Below are positions 51,285-61,060 of a stretch of 64,000 nt of DNA, one piece after another. The DNA comes from Peptococcaceae bacterium CEB3. GTDB taxonomy: Bacteria; Bacillota; Desulfitobacteriia; Desulfitobacteriales; Desulfitobacteriaceae. A model generated the notes under the pieces. The model had not been told where the DNA came from and ran no database searches. It saw only the letters and a list, made by a program, of their open reading frames with translations. The stretch covers positions 1 through 64,000 of the forward strand of contig LDXJ01000063.1 in assembly GCA_001029295.1 (NCBI GenBank), in the 5' to 3' direction. A program made the translations under genes and the position numbers. Positions within the stretch are counted from its first letter, which is position 1. Every line of letters begins with the position of its first letter.

Positions 51285-51384
51285 ATTTCCTCGCTTACGC
51301 CGGTCGTGTTTGATCCATACCTCTTGATGATTTTTCGAAATATCCATGGAGACAGTTGCCTGAATTATTACCGTCTCCGGCGAA

Positions 51385-51413
51385 AAAGCCTCCTCGGGTC
51401 TTTGGGGAGGCTT
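51385..51413 (+). terminator. Intrinsic terminator downstream of selC
   Basis: AAAGCCTCC (51385-51393) and GGAGGCTTT (51405-51413) form a stem, followed by GGTTTTG. About 100 bp after the tRNA. Confidence 0.75.
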
Positions 51414-51526
51414 TGGTTTTGTGGCTGCCGAGAGGCGTTGAAGACAAATTTGGAGTCTTGGACGTGAGAAGCAGGATTTCGGGTCTTTGGGAACGAATCA
51501 GAACGGAAAGGAGGGTAAATCTGAAG

Positions 51527-52264
51527 ATGAACATTATCGATGTACTGATCATCGGGCTCATTCTGCTGGGTGCCCTCAAAGGCTACCGGCAGGGGCTTCT
51601 GGGCGGGGCTGTCAATCTCATCGGTACTTTGCTTGGTTTCCTGATTGCATCGTTCCGGTATCAAGCGGTCTTAGCCTGGATAGAACGTCATTTTCCTGTG
51701 CATAATTGGTTAGAGCCTTTTGTATATAGGATTGTCTGGTCCCAGATCCAAAGTCAGGCCCAAACTCCGGACGGGGGAGTGCTGCCGAAAATCCTGGGGG
51801 GCTTTTCCGCCCTGTTCAAGTCTTTTCCGGGGACCAACGGTCTGTCATCCCTGCAGTCTGTGAGTCAGGGAGTTTTAGTACAGGCCGCTCAGAATTTGTC
51901 CACGGTCATTACCGACAATCTGTTGCGGATTATAACCTTCGGGCTCGTTTTTTACGGGGTGGTGCTTCTCGTTCACCTGGGTGCCGGTTTGCTCCTTCCC
52001 CTCCTTCCTTTGGGGGGAACCCTGAATCACGGGGCAGGCCTGATTCTGGGCGGTCTGACGGCCGCTATCGTCCTGGCGGTGCTTGCGGGCTTGCTGTCTC
52101 CGTTTCTCACGCTCGGCGCGGGTCCAGAGGCGGCGGTCCTTAAAAACTCATATTTTTACCCCTTGTTGGTGAGGATTTTTCAGGGATTGGATAGGATGTT
52201 TTCTTTGCAGCTGCTTTCCAAAGCGCCGGGGCTCGCCCAGTGGACGAATATTCTGGGTCGGTGA
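51527..52264 (+). CDS. CvpA family membrane protein
   Basis: 245 residues from ATG 51527 (AAAGGAGGG about 12 bases upstream); the open frame extends 57 codons further through the terminator region. N-terminal CvpA pattern MNIIDVLIIGLILLGALKGYRQGLLGG, four hydrophobic segments and long linkers between segments 1 and 2. The family is named after colicin V production; its general role is unclear. Confidence 0.85.
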   Translation: MNIIDVLIIGLILLGALKGYRQGLLGGAVNLIGTLLGFLIASFRYQAVLAWIERHFPVHNWLEPFVYRIVWSQIQSQAQTPDGGVLPKILGGFSALFKSFPGTNGLSSLQSVSQGVLVQAAQNLSTVITDNLLRIITFGLVFYGVVLLVHLGAGLLLPLLPLGGTLNHGAGLILGGLTAAIVLAVLAGLLSPFLTLGAGPEAAVLKNSYFYPLLVRIFQGLDRMFSLQLLSKAPGLAQWTNILGR

Positions 52265-52355
52265 TGAGGAAAAACCCAGTGGGAAAAAATCCAGTGGGAA
52301 AGGCTGCAGAGGATAATTCATCGTAATAGCGGAAACGGCGGGGGAGGAGAAGCTT

Positions 52356-53213
52356 TTGGGGTGGGCGCAATGGCTGGGTTTTGATTGGCGTCAAGTGGCG
52401 GCAGCGTGTATTGACGGGGTCGTCTATATTGTGGCAGTTCTGCTGGCGGCCAGAGTCCTCTACGTTCTCATTGTCTATTTTCTGAGAAGAGTGCTGGTTC
52501 GGAGGAAAAGGAAAGTGCTGCTGGATGAGAGAAAAGCCAATACGCTTTTTCCGCTCTTGCGCAGCGTTGTTTTTTATGTTATTACATTTAGCGTGCTCGT
52601 CAATATTCTACAGTGGGTTTTTCACTTCAACACCGGGACACTGCTGGCCTCGGCCGGCGTTTTGGGAGTGGCCTTGGGTTTCGGCTCTCAGAGCCTGGTC
52701 AAAGATATTATCGCCGGCTTTTTCATCCTTTTTGAGGACCAGTTTGCCGTCGGTGAATATATTACAACCGGAACCTTTTCCGGGGTTGTGGAAGAGATTG
52801 GCCTGAGGACGACCAGGCTGCGCGATTGGGGTGGGGAACTCCATATCCTGCCCAACGGAAGCATCAGCGGTGTGACGAATTTTAACCGCGGCAAAATGCG
52901 GGCTATGGTGGATATTCATGTCCCCTATGACCAGGATCTGGATCACGCCTTGGAAGTCATGCATTCGGTCTGTACAGAGGTTGGCCGGGAATATGCCGCC
53001 AACATTGTCGAGGCTCCCACCGTTCAGGGTGTGATTCAATTTGGTGAACACAATGCGGTTTTGCGCGTGGTGGCTTACACGAAGGCCAATGCCCAATGGG
53101 AACTGGAACGGGAATTAAGGCGAAGAATCCACAGGGCGTTTCTCCGCGAAGGAGTTCGTGTCCCGGTGCCCCAGGATTTCAGCGTATCCGGAGACCCTCA
53201 GGGCGGGCCATAA
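52356..53213 (+). CDS. Small-conductance mechanosensitive channel, MscS family
   Basis: 285 residues, TTG start after GGAGG. Two to three N-terminal helices, the pore-lining TM3 region TGTLLASAGVLGVALGFGSQSLVKDIIAGFFILFED with the glycine/alanine packing pattern, then the cytoplasmic beta domain (DQFAVGEYITTGTFSGVVEEIGLRTTRLRDWGGELHILPNG). Releases solutes on hypo-osmotic shock. Similar to the YkuT-type small MscS. Confidence 0.92.
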   Translation: MGWAQWLGFDWRQVAAACIDGVVYIVAVLLAARVLYVLIVYFLRRVLVRRKRKVLLDERKANTLFPLLRSVVFYVITFSVLVNILQWVFHFNTGTLLASAGVLGVALGFGSQSLVKDIIAGFFILFEDQFAVGEYITTGTFSGVVEEIGLRTTRLRDWGGELHILPNGSISGVTNFNRGKMRAMVDIHVPYDQDLDHALEVMHSVCTEVGREYAANIVEAPTVQGVIQFGEHNAVLRVVAYTKANAQWELERELRRRIHRAFLREGVRVPVPQDFSVSGDPQGGP

Positions 53214-53234
53214 GGCGGTAGTGAGGAGGGTGGT

Positions 53235-53450
53235 TTGGTGGTTGAGCTGAATCTCGGCGATATTGTGCGGCTGCGTAAGCCCCATCCCTGTGGAAGCACG
53301 GATTGGAAGATCATGCGCACGGGTATGGATTTTCGCATTGAATGTCTCGGCTGCGGACACCAAGCCTGGATCACAAGAGTGAAGTTGGAAAGGCAGCTGA
53401 AAACTATTTTAAAAAGGGCCGATGTTCCTGAGCCGGAGGGCAAGACCTGA
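53235..53450 (+). CDS. DUF951 family protein
   Basis: 71 residues starting MVVELNLGDIVRLRKPHPCG and containing ECLGCGHQAWITRVKLERQL. Two cysteine pairs (CG at residue 19, CLGCG near 48) suggest zinc or cluster binding but this is unproven. TTG start with AGGAGGG upstream (GTG next codon is an alternative). Usually located between mscS and ychF, as here; function unknown. Confidence 0.85.
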   Translation: MVVELNLGDIVRLRKPHPCGSTDWKIMRTGMDFRIECLGCGHQAWITRVKLERQLKTILKRADVPEPEGKT

Positions 53451-53480
53451 AGGGAGGGTATCGGCAGGGGGAGGTAGGAC

Positions 53481-54581
53481 ATGACCCTGCGCGCGGGAAT
53501 CGTCGGTCTGCCTAATGTGGGAAAATCGACGTTGTTTAATGCTATTACCCAGGCGGGAGCGGAAGCGGCAAATTACCCTTTTTGTACGATTGATCCGAAT
53601 ATCGGCATTGTTCAGGTGCCGGACGAGCGTCTGCGGGTCTTGGCCGATATGGTGCATCCGGGGCGGATCGTGCCCGCGGCGGTCGAGTTCGTCGACATTG
53701 CCGGGTTAGTGAAAGGCGCCAGCCAAGGGGAAGGATTGGGCAACAAGTTTCTGTCCCACATTCGTGAGGTCGACGCCATCGTCCATGTGGTCCGCTGCTT
53801 TGAAGACAACAATGTCGTGCATGTTGAGGGCGGTATTGACCCGGGGCGAGATATCGAAATTATTGACTTGGAACTGATCCTGGCGGATTTAGAAAGTGTG
53901 GAGAAACGCGGGGACAGGGTTGCCAAGATGTTGAAGGCCGGGGACAAGCAGGCGAAGGTTGAAATCAATCTGCTTGACCGTTTGAAAGAGGCCTTTGACC
54001 AAGGAAAGGCCGCGCGTACCCTTTCTTACGACCCCGAGGAAAAGGAGATTTTGAAATCTTTTCCTTTACTGACGCTGAAGCCGGTTTTATATGCTGCCAA
54101 TATCAGTGAGGCGGATTTGGCCGCGGCGGAGGAAAACCCCTACGTACCGAAGGTGCGGGAGGTGGCCGCCGAAGAGGGGGCCGGGGTCGTCGTCATCTGC
54201 GCCCAGATCGAAGCGGAGATTGCCGAGCTGGATGAGGAAGAGAAGGCCCTTTTTCTGCGGGATCTAGGATTACAGGAGTCTGGTTTGGACCGCCTGATCA
54301 GAACCGCCTTTCATCTTTTAGGGCTTATGACATTTTTCACGGCCGGCCCCATGGAAGTGAAAGCATGGACCATCAGGCAGGGAACCAAAGCGCCTCAGGC
54401 GGCGGGGACCATCCACACGGATTTTGAACGGGGCTTCATTCGGGCCGAAGTGGTGAGTTATGAGGACTTTGTCCGTTACGGGGGGCTTAACGGTGCCAGG
54501 GACAAGGGATTGGTCCGCTTGGAAGGGAAAGAGTACGTAATGAATGACGGGGATATCGTGCACTTCCGTTTCAATGTGTAG
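53481..54581 (+). CDS. ychF: Redox-regulated ATPase YchF (Obg family)
   Basis: 366 residues. G1 GLPNVGKSTLFNAIT at the N-terminus, DIAGLVKGAS (G3), then the coiled region and a TGS-like C-terminal domain ending VMNDGDIVHFRFNV. YchF prefers ATP and associates with ribosomes. Confidence 0.96.
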   Translation: MTLRAGIVGLPNVGKSTLFNAITQAGAEAANYPFCTIDPNIGIVQVPDERLRVLADMVHPGRIVPAAVEFVDIAGLVKGASQGEGLGNKFLSHIREVDAIVHVVRCFEDNNVVHVEGGIDPGRDIEIIDLELILADLESVEKRGDRVAKMLKAGDKQAKVEINLLDRLKEAFDQGKAARTLSYDPEEKEILKSFPLLTLKPVLYAANISEADLAAAEENPYVPKVREVAAEEGAGVVVICAQIEAEIAELDEEEKALFLRDLGLQESGLDRLIRTAFHLLGLMTFFTAGPMEVKAWTIRQGTKAPQAAGTIHTDFERGFIRAEVVSYEDFVRYGGLNGARDKGLVRLEGKEYVMNDGDIVHFRFNV

Positions 54582-54588
54582 TTGTAAG

Positions 54589-54617
54589 TTGTTTTTTTTC
54601 AAGTAAAATGGTATAAT
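54589..54617 (+). promoter_or_regulatory. Promoter of the rpsF operon
   Basis: TTGTTT (54589-54594), 17-bp spacer, TATAAT (54612-54617) with extended -10 TG (TGGTATAAT). Confidence 0.75.
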
Positions 54618-54641
54618 TTTTTCCTGTAAGTCCTAAAACAA

Positions 54642-54664
54642 TCCCTGCTCCGTTTCTGCGGGGC
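54642..54664 (+). promoter_or_regulatory. Candidate S6:S18 autoregulatory leader hairpin
   Basis: CCCTGC (54643-54648) pairs with GCGGGG (54658-54663) around a loop containing CCG, about 25 nt upstream of rpsF. Leaders that bind the S6:S18 complex carry a hairpin with a conserved CCG; the match here is by shape and position only. Confidence 0.45.
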
Positions 54665-54687
54665 CGAAGTCCGGGGGGAGGTGCAAG

Positions 54688-54975
54688 ATGAAAGCGTACG
54701 AAAATCTGTACATCATCCGGCCAGATCTGGATGATGAGGCGCTTGCCGCGGCTGTGGACAAGTTTTCCGCCGTTGTAACCAACAATGGCGGGGAAAATGT
54801 CACGGCTGACAAATGGGGCAAACGCCGCTTGGCTTACGAAATTAAGGATTATCGGGAAGGTTTTTACGTCCTGATGAACTTTGACGGTGAAGCCCATACG
54901 GCGCAGGAACTGGAGCGGATGATGAAGATCTCCGATGATGTTCTTCGCTTTTTGACGACGAAAAAGGAAGATTAG
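54688..54975 (+). CDS. rpsF: 30S ribosomal protein S6
   Basis: 95 residues: [17 protein letters not shown] start and [24 protein letters not shown] typical of S6. First gene of the rpsF-ssb-rpsR operon. Confidence 0.97.
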   Translation: MKAYENLYIIRPDLDDEALAAAVDKFSAVVTNNGGENVTADKWGKRRLAYEIKDYREGFYVLMNFDGEAHTAQELERMMKISDDVLRFLTTKKED

Positions 54976-54991
54976 GTCAGGAGGGGCTGAA

Positions 54992-55429
54992 GTGTTGAAC
55001 CGGGTCGTGTTGATTGGCCGTTTAACCAAAGACCCTGAACTCCGTTATACTCAGAGCGGTGTGGCTGTGGCAACTTTTTCGCTGGCGGTTGACCGCAGGT
55101 TTAAAAACGCTCAGGGTGAGCGGGAAACCGATTTTATTCCCGTGGTGACCTACCGTCAACTGGCTGAACTCTGTTCGAACTATCTGGCAAAAGGGAAACT
55201 GGCGGCCGTGGACGGACGTATTCAGGTGAGCTCTTACACAGGGCAGGATGGGCAAAGGCGCTGGTCCACTGAAGTCGTGGCTGAAGATGTGCGTTTTCTC
55301 AGCCCGAAAGAAGGAAGCTCGGCGGGCGGACCGGCCGCGAATGCGGGGCCTTCCGCCAGCGGCGGCTCTTTTGGGGAGGCAGGATCCTTCGGGCATGAGG
55401 TAAGTTTGGACGATGATATCCCATTCTAA
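54992..55429 (+). CDS. ssb: Single-stranded DNA-binding protein
   Basis: 145 residues, TTG start with GGAGG about ten bases upstream. OB-fold [34 protein letters not shown], Gly/Ser-rich linker, and the acidic C-terminal tip DDDIPF that binds partner proteins. Between rpsF and rpsR as usual. Confidence 0.97.
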   Translation: MLNRVVLIGRLTKDPELRYTQSGVAVATFSLAVDRRFKNAQGERETDFIPVVTYRQLAELCSNYLAKGKLAAVDGRIQVSSYTGQDGQRRWSTEVVAEDVRFLSPKEGSSAGGPAANAGPSASGGSFGEAGSFGHEVSLDDDIPF

Positions 55430-55449
55430 AGGGAAGGGGAGATTGAAGC

Positions 55450-55680
55450 ATGAAACGCGAACGCGGACGGCGTCCCCGCAAGCGGGTGTGCAGTTTCTGT
55501 GTCGATAAAGTGGAGTCGATCGATTACAAGGAAACGCACAAACTGCGCAAATATGTGACAGAACGCGGCAAGATTTTGCCGCGCAGGATTTCCGGCAATT
55601 GCGCGAAACACCAGCGCCAAGTGACCGTGGCAATCAAAAGGGCTCGCAGCATAGCCTTATTGCCATACATGGTTGAGTAG
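55450..55680 (+). CDS. rpsR: 30S ribosomal protein S18
   Basis: 76 residues, highly basic, with [43 protein letters not shown] and the final [10 protein letters not shown]. Binds S6 in the small subunit. Confidence 0.97.
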   Translation: MKRERGRRPRKRVCSFCVDKVESIDYKETHKLRKYVTERGKILPRRISGNCAKHQRQVTVAIKRARSIALLPYMVE

Positions 55681-55684
55681 GCCG

Positions 55685-55705
55685 AAGGGAGCAGGGTGCT
55701 CCCTT
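55685..55705 (+). terminator. Intrinsic terminator after rpsR
   Basis: AAGGGAGCA (55685-55693), GGG, TGCTCCCTT (55697-55705), then TTTTG. Perfect stem with a T run. Confidence 0.88.
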
Positions 55706-55733
55706 TTTGTATTTTAGGGGAGGACTGAGCCCG

Positions 55734-56051
55734 ATGGCAGTGGAATCGGTTGAAGTGGATGTTGTCAAAGGAATGAAGGCAATTGACGAACTCAAGGTTG
55801 AGTTGCTCAAGGCGCTGTGGCAGTTGCAGCAAGGCGCTTTGGCGGGCTCGGAGGCGGAGACGCTGGAGGCTCTCTCCGACCTGGTGGGCCTCAGCTACCT
55901 CTTGACCAGGAGGCTCGGTTATGACTTTGCGCGGCTCGACCGGGTTCTTCTGCAACGATTGGAAGCCTGGAGAAAGACAGATAAGGCGGAATTTGAGGAG
56001 CGCTGGGGGGATGTCAGTTTGCTTCTCGATTATTTGGCCCCGGAGGAGTGA
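55734..56051 (+). CDS. MazG-like family protein
   Basis: 105 residues from ATG 55734 (GGGGAGGAC upstream); the open frame extends nine codons before it. Helical; VDVVKGMKAIDELKVELLKALWQLQQGA resembles the MazG-like family often found near ribosomal gene rpsR in Clostridia. The catalytic EExxE pattern of true MazG is not evident. Function unknown. Confidence 0.72.
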   Translation: MAVESVEVDVVKGMKAIDELKVELLKALWQLQQGALAGSEAETLEALSDLVGLSYLLTRRLGYDFARLDRVLLQRLEAWRKTDKAEFEERWGDVSLLLDYLAPEE

Positions 56052-56125
56052 GGCGGCCGGGTCCCCGACTTACGGTGGCAAGGATATTTTTGACTTGACT
56101 GACGAGCGGATAGGAGAGCAAGGCA

Positions 56126-57067
56126 ATGTATTGGAGTGATCACAAAAGTCTGGACTTCTTAGCGGGCATAGCCCTGGTCGCTTTTCCGCTGGCCGGCGTG
56201 GCATGGGGACTCTGGGGCTGGATCTGGGAGATTCTCATTTTACTGGCGGTCTTTTGGCTGGGGTCGCGCCGGGGTTGGGGGATCACCGCGCTCTTTCTGG
56301 CGGTTGGCTACGGGTCGGTTGCCTTGGCATTTCGCTGGAGTGGGCTGGAACAGATGGGGTATATTCCGTTTGCCGGTCTGCTCACTGTGGTGGGCTGGAA
56401 GCGGCACTGGCCGCAGAGTGTGAATACCTTTTGGAGTTTGACAGTGACAGGGTTCCTGGCGGCTCTGCCCTTGATTGGGTTTGTGCGTCAGGGATTGGAT
56501 CCGGCGATGTTGAAAGAAATCGTGAGTGGCAGTCTGGCTTCTTACAAGTCTTCCGGCATGTTGGCTGCCGCCCAACAGCTGGGAGTCACGGAGAGCCAGT
56601 TAAAAGCGGGGCTGGAAAAAATGCTGCCTGTTTATTTTTCACTGATCCCAAGCTTCGCGGCTTTGTCCGGGTTGGTTAAATTTGGTTTGGCGTCTTACAT
56701 TGCGGCGCGTTTCGTGCCCGAAAGCGGTCGGACCAAAGTGCCTTTTTCCCGTTGGCGTCTGCCGTGGTATGCAGTCTGGGGTGCGATTCTGGGCATCGCC
56801 TCTTATTTGTTGGGAGACCAGTTCGGCTGGTTTCCCTGGAAAACGGTGGGCATGAATTTGATGGTGGTGTATGCCGTAGTGGCGCTCGTGCTTGGGGTGG
56901 CCGTATACGGTTATGTGCTCAAATCCGCCAAAGTACCGCGCTTTGTCAAATGGCTTTTGCTCATGGTGAATTTGTTCTTCTTCTTCTTCAGCCTCGTGGC
57001 GCTCATGATGTTTGGCTTGTTTGATGTGGTTTTTAATTTTCGGAAGTTGCCGGAAACAGAGAGCTAG
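56126..57067 (+). CDS. yybS: YybS-like membrane protein (DUF2232)
   Basis: 313 residues with about eight hydrophobic segments, the fifth following a soluble loop (residues 130-175). Matches DUF2232/YybS, located in Firmicutes between rpsR and the c-di-AMP phosphodiesterase gene gdpP. Here rplI follows directly. Function unknown. Confidence 0.82.
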   Translation: MYWSDHKSLDFLAGIALVAFPLAGVAWGLWGWIWEILILLAVFWLGSRRGWGITALFLAVGYGSVALAFRWSGLEQMGYIPFAGLLTVVGWKRHWPQSVNTFWSLTVTGFLAALPLIGFVRQGLDPAMLKEIVSGSLASYKSSGMLAAAQQLGVTESQLKAGLEKMLPVYFSLIPSFAALSGLVKFGLASYIAARFVPESGRTKVPFSRWRLPWYAVWGAILGIASYLLGDQFGWFPWKTVGMNLMVVYAVVALVLGVAVYGYVLKSAKVPRFVKWLLLMVNLFFFFFSLVALMMFGLFDVVFNFRKLPETES

Positions 57068-57124
57068 CGCAAGAAATAGCTCGCATTGCGGCTGGGGGTA
57101 CTCCCCGAAGGAGGTTTGAAGCGG

Positions 57125-57571
57125 ATGAAAATCATACTGAAATCCGACGTCAAGGGGACGGGCAAAAAAGGCCAGGTCTTGGAGGTGGCGGACGGATACG
57201 CGCGCAACTTTCTTTTTCCCAGGGGATTGGCGTTGGCGGCTACGGAGAACAACGTCCAAGATTTGGTCAACAAAAAGGCCTGGGAGGAAAAGCGCAAAGA
57301 AAAAGAAAAGCAACGGGCCCTCGATTTGGCAGATAAACTCCGGCCTCTTGTCGTCGAGGTCGGTGCCAAGACCGGCGAGGCCGGCCGTTTGTTTGGCTCA
57401 GTCACCAACAAGGAAATTGCCGATACCCTTAAGAAAAAATACGCGTTGGATATAGACAAGCGGAAGCTTGAGTTAAGGGAGCCCATCAAAGCTCTGGGGA
57501 CCTATTCCGTCCACGCCAGACTTCACCCCGACGTGAGTGCGGAATTTCGGGTCCGGGTGATCGGCGGTTGA
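57125..57571 (+). CDS. rplI: 50S ribosomal protein L9
   Basis: 148 residues from ATG 57125 (AAGGAGG about ten bases upstream); the track-length frame extends 13 codons. The L9 signature [28 protein letters not shown] is intact, followed by the connecting helix and the C-terminal domain. Confidence 0.96.
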   Translation: MKIILKSDVKGTGKKGQVLEVADGYARNFLFPRGLALAATENNVQDLVNKKAWEEKRKEKEKQRALDLADKLRPLVVEVGAKTGEAGRLFGSVTNKEIADTLKKKYALDIDKRKLELREPIKALGTYSVHARLHPDVSAEFRVRVIGG

Positions 57572-57578
57572 GTTTGCG

Positions 57579-59471
57579 ATGAAAGAAGTATTGACGAAAT
57601 GGCTGCGGGATGGTGCGGGCGATCCGTCGGATGAAGCGGAGTTGAAGCAGGAAGTGGAAGCGCTCTATTCACTTCTGGCTGAGTTTTACGGTGCGGACCG
57701 GTTGGTTTTAAAAGCCAGCAAACTGGAAGCGTTGACCTTAATGCGTTCGCCGGACATTTCCGAGAGGGTTGCCGGCCTGGAAAAGATCGTCTCTAACGAC
57801 CCGGTGCCACACCCGCTTCCGCCCCGGGCGGAGATTCTGGAGCGGCTGACAAAAATTGAAGACGGGATAGCTGACTTGGTGGCCCGCCGTTCGGTGGAGG
57901 AGCGCCTGGACAGGCAAATCGAGGATCGCATGCAGGAACGGCACAAGGATTATGTGCAAGAAATCAAAATGCAGGTTCTGAAGGAAACTGCCGGACCGGA
58001 AAATGCTCAGACCTTGAAAAAACTCGGCTTGTTGGAAAAAATGAATCGCATCCGACTGGCCCGGTCGGCTGCGGAGGTTTTGCGGCCGGAGACTGTTGAG
58101 GAGATTATCGGTCAGGGACAAGCGGTTCAGTCTCTCCTGGCCAAGCTGGCTACCCCTTATCCCCAACATATCCTCATCTACGGGCCGCCCGGGGTTGGCA
58201 AGACTTCGGCGGTTCGGGCCGCGCTAGAAACAGTCAAAGGGCATGCGAATTCTCCGTTTGCGCCAAACGCGCCCTTTGTCGAAGTCGATGGCACAAGTTT
58301 GCGCTGGGATCCGCGCGATGTGACCAATCCTCTTTTGGGTTCTGTCCATGACCCCATTTATCAGGGGGCAAAACGCGACTTCGCCGAAACAGGGGTTCCT
58401 GAACCAAAACCCGGCTTGGTGACCCAAGCCCACGGGGGTATTCTCTTTATTGATGAAATAGGAGAAATGGATAGCCTTTTGCTCAACAAGCTGCTCAAAG
58501 TGCTTGAAGACAAGAGAGTGTTTTTCGATTCTTCGTATTATGACCCGGCTGACCCCAATGTGCCGCAGTTCATCAAGAACCTGTTTGAGCAAGGGGCGCC
58601 CGCGGATTTTGTTTTGGTAGGGGCGACGACGCGTGAGCCGGCTGCTCTGAGTCCCGCTTTGCGGTCCAGGTGCTCGGAGGTTTACTTCGTCCCCCTGGAA
58701 CCGGAACATGTGCAAAAGATCGTTCATCAGGCCGCGAAGAAGCTGGAGCTTGACTTAGAAGAGAATGTTCCCGAAGTCATCAGTGAGTACGTGATTGAAG
58801 GGCGCAAAGCGAACAGTATCCTGACAGATGCCTACGGCTTGGTTCGTTACCGCCTGCCGGAGGCGGAAAGGGCCAGAGTGGGGGTGCAAGACGTTCTTGA
58901 GGTTATGCGCTCTGCCCGTTTGGCCCCCTGTGTCTTGCGCAAGGCTGCGCCCAGGCGGGAAGTCGGCCGCATTCTGGGTCTGGGAGTGGCGGGTTTTCTC
59001 GGTTCCGTACTCGAGATTGAAGCCATTGCTTTCGGTGGTATGGCGGGGAAGGGAACGGTTCGTTTTAACGAAACCGCCGGAAGTATGGCCAGGGATTCGG
59101 TGTTCAACGCGACTGCCGTGATTCGGCGGGTCACGGGTGCGGACCTGCGGGACTATGATGTCCACGTTAACGTGGTTGGGGGCGGAAAAATTGACGGTCC
59201 GTCAGCCGGCTTGGCTATAACGCTGGTTCTTTTCAGTGCCATACAGGATGCTCCTTTGAAACAGGACCTGGCCGTCACCGGAGAGATCTCCATTCAAGGC
59301 AAGGTCAAACCGGTAGGCGGCATTTACGAGAAGATATTCGGGGCCAAGCAAGCGGGAGTTCGCACAATCCTTATTCCCGCGGACAACTTGGCCGACGTCC
59401 CGGGGGGTATCAAGGGGATAGAAATAATCCCTGTCGGCGATTACGAAGAGGCGGCCAAAATCGCGTTGTAG
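57579..59471 (+). CDS. lonC: Lon-family ATP-dependent protease, spore LonC type
   Basis: 630 residues. No N-terminal substrate-binding Lon domain; instead a helical N-terminus (EEIIGQGQAVQSLLAKLATP starts the AAA+ part about residue 175). Walker A GPPGVGKTS, Walker B ILFIDEIGEM, and the Lon protease domain with the catalytic Ser in DGPSAGLAI and Lys in GGIYEKIFGAKQAG. This is the LonC family (spore_lon_C) of Clostridia and related Firmicutes. Function in regulated proteolysis; sporulation link is from family knowledge. Confidence 0.9.
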   Translation: MKEVLTKWLRDGAGDPSDEAELKQEVEALYSLLAEFYGADRLVLKASKLEALTLMRSPDISERVAGLEKIVSNDPVPHPLPPRAEILERLTKIEDGIADLVARRSVEERLDRQIEDRMQERHKDYVQEIKMQVLKETAGPENAQTLKKLGLLEKMNRIRLARSAAEVLRPETVEEIIGQGQAVQSLLAKLATPYPQHILIYGPPGVGKTSAVRAALETVKGHANSPFAPNAPFVEVDGTSLRWDPRDVTNPLLGSVHDPIYQGAKRDFAETGVPEPKPGLVTQAHGGILFIDEIGEMDSLLLNKLLKVLEDKRVFFDSSYYDPADPNVPQFIKNLFEQGAPADFVLVGATTREPAALSPALRSRCSEVYFVPLEPEHVQKIVHQAAKKLELDLEENVPEVISEYVIEGRKANSILTDAYGLVRYRLPEAERARVGVQDVLEVMRSARLAPCVLRKAAPRREVGRILGLGVAGFLGSVLEIEAIAFGGMAGKGTVRFNETAGSMARDSVFNATAVIRRVTGADLRDYDVHVNVVGGGKIDGPSAGLAITLVLFSAIQDAPLKQDLAVTGEISIQGKVKPVGGIYEKIFGAKQAGVRTILIPADNLADVPGGIKGIEIIPVGDYEEAAKIAL

Positions 59472-59520
59472 TTTCCAGCCGGGTCTTGGCCGCTTGTGAT
59501 TTGGCCGGAGGAGAATAAAG

Positions 59521-60891
59521 ATGGAAGTCATAAAAGTTCCGCCCCACAACTTGGAGGCGGAGCAGTCGGTTTTGGGCGTATTGATGCTCGATCCCGGAGC
59601 TGCCGGCTCCGTTTTTGAAATACTTCAACCGGACGACTTTTATCGAGACAGTCACCGGTTCATTTTTGCGGCGATACGTGAACTTTTTGACAAAGGAGAC
59701 CCTATTGACCTGGTGACGGTGACCGAGACTCTGAGGGGGAACGAGCGTCTGAGCCAGGTCGGAGGGATGGCTGCGGTCGCGGAGATAGCCCGTTCGGTTC
59801 CATCCAGTGCCGGGGCGGAGTACTACAGCAGGGTTGTTTCGGAAAAATCTTTGCTGCGCCAGCTTATCAAGGTGTCCGGTCAAATCGCCGAGCGGGGGTA
59901 TCAACCGGGAGAAGAGGTTCAAACCCTTTTGGCCGAAGCGGAGAAGATGATCCTGGACCTCTCCATGAGAAGGGGTAAAGAAGGATTTGTTTCGATCCGC
60001 ACCGTTTTGCTCGAGACCTTCGAGAAGATTGAATATCTTTACAGCAACAAAGGAAATCTCACGGGGGTGCCTACTTTTTTCCACCAATTGGATCATCTCA
60101 CATCGGGTTGGCAGGCCTCCGATCTTGTTATCATAGCAGCCCGTCCATCCATGGGAAAGACGGCTTTGGTGTTAAACATGGCCCAAAACGCGGCGGTCCG
60201 GGCCAAAGTGCCGGTCGCTCTTTTTAGTCTGGAAATGTCAAAAGAACAGTTGGTACAAAGAATGCTGTGCTCGGAGGCCATGGTCGACCAGCAGAGGGTG
60301 CGCACAGGCGAGTTGGTCGATACGGATTGGCCGAAACTGACCAGGGCGGTCGGCCCTTTGTCCGAAGCCCCGATTTGGATTGACGATAGCGTGGGTATTT
60401 CCCTGACCGAGTTGCGCTCCAAAGCCAGACGCTTAAAGATGGAAAGCGGTTTGAGCATGCTGATTATCGATTACCTGCAACTGATGACCTTGGGACGCAA
60501 GGCCGAAAGCCGTCAGCAGGAAGTCGCTCAGATTTCGCGTGGGCTCAAGGGAATCGCGCGCGAACTGAAGGTCCCGGTTATTGCCCTCTCTCAGCTCAAC
60601 CGGGGGGTAGAGCAGCGCCAGGACAAACACCCGATCATGTCGGATTTGTTGGAGTCGGGAGCCATTGAGGCGGATGCGGATGTGATTTCTTTTATTTATC
60701 GTGACGAATATTATCACCCTGATTCGGAAAAGAAAGGAATTGCGGAGATTATCCTGGCCAAACACCGCAACGGTCCCGTGGGAACGGTGGAACTGGGTTA
60801 TCTCAAGGAATTTACCAAGTTTGTCAATCTTGACCGTCAGCACGCCACCAACCAACAAAGCATGGTTGACGCAGGGGCTCAGCATTTTTAG
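59521..60891 (+). CDS. dnaB: Replicative DNA helicase (DnaB/DnaC family)
   Basis: 456 residues. N-terminal domain VPPHNLEAEQSVLGVLMLDP, linker, and RecA-like motor with Walker A ARPSMGKTALVLNMA, LFSLEMSKEQLVQRML, DYLQLM and SQLNRGVEQR. No intein insertion. It unwinds DNA at the fork. Called DnaC in Bacillus nomenclature. Confidence 0.97.
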   Translation: MEVIKVPPHNLEAEQSVLGVLMLDPGAAGSVFEILQPDDFYRDSHRFIFAAIRELFDKGDPIDLVTVTETLRGNERLSQVGGMAAVAEIARSVPSSAGAEYYSRVVSEKSLLRQLIKVSGQIAERGYQPGEEVQTLLAEAEKMILDLSMRRGKEGFVSIRTVLLETFEKIEYLYSNKGNLTGVPTFFHQLDHLTSGWQASDLVIIAARPSMGKTALVLNMAQNAAVRAKVPVALFSLEMSKEQLVQRMLCSEAMVDQQRVRTGELVDTDWPKLTRAVGPLSEAPIWIDDSVGISLTELRSKARRLKMESGLSMLIIDYLQLMTLGRKAESRQQEVAQISRGLKGIARELKVPVIALSQLNRGVEQRQDKHPIMSDLLESGAIEADADVISFIYRDEYYHPDSEKKGIAEIILAKHRNGPVGTVELGYLKEFTKFVNLDRQHATNQQSMVDAGAQHF

Positions 60892-61060
60892 GACGTAATG
60901 GCGGTTTAGGCGGTGCGGGTGTGCCCGGATGTTCTGAGCAGGATTAAACCGGGGAAGACAGAAACGGAAAAAGGAACGGAGAAGAGAGGGGATTCGGGCA
61001 GGTGGGCGAAGAAATACGCGAATGATAGATGAAGATTTCCCATAAATGTTCGGATTGTAA

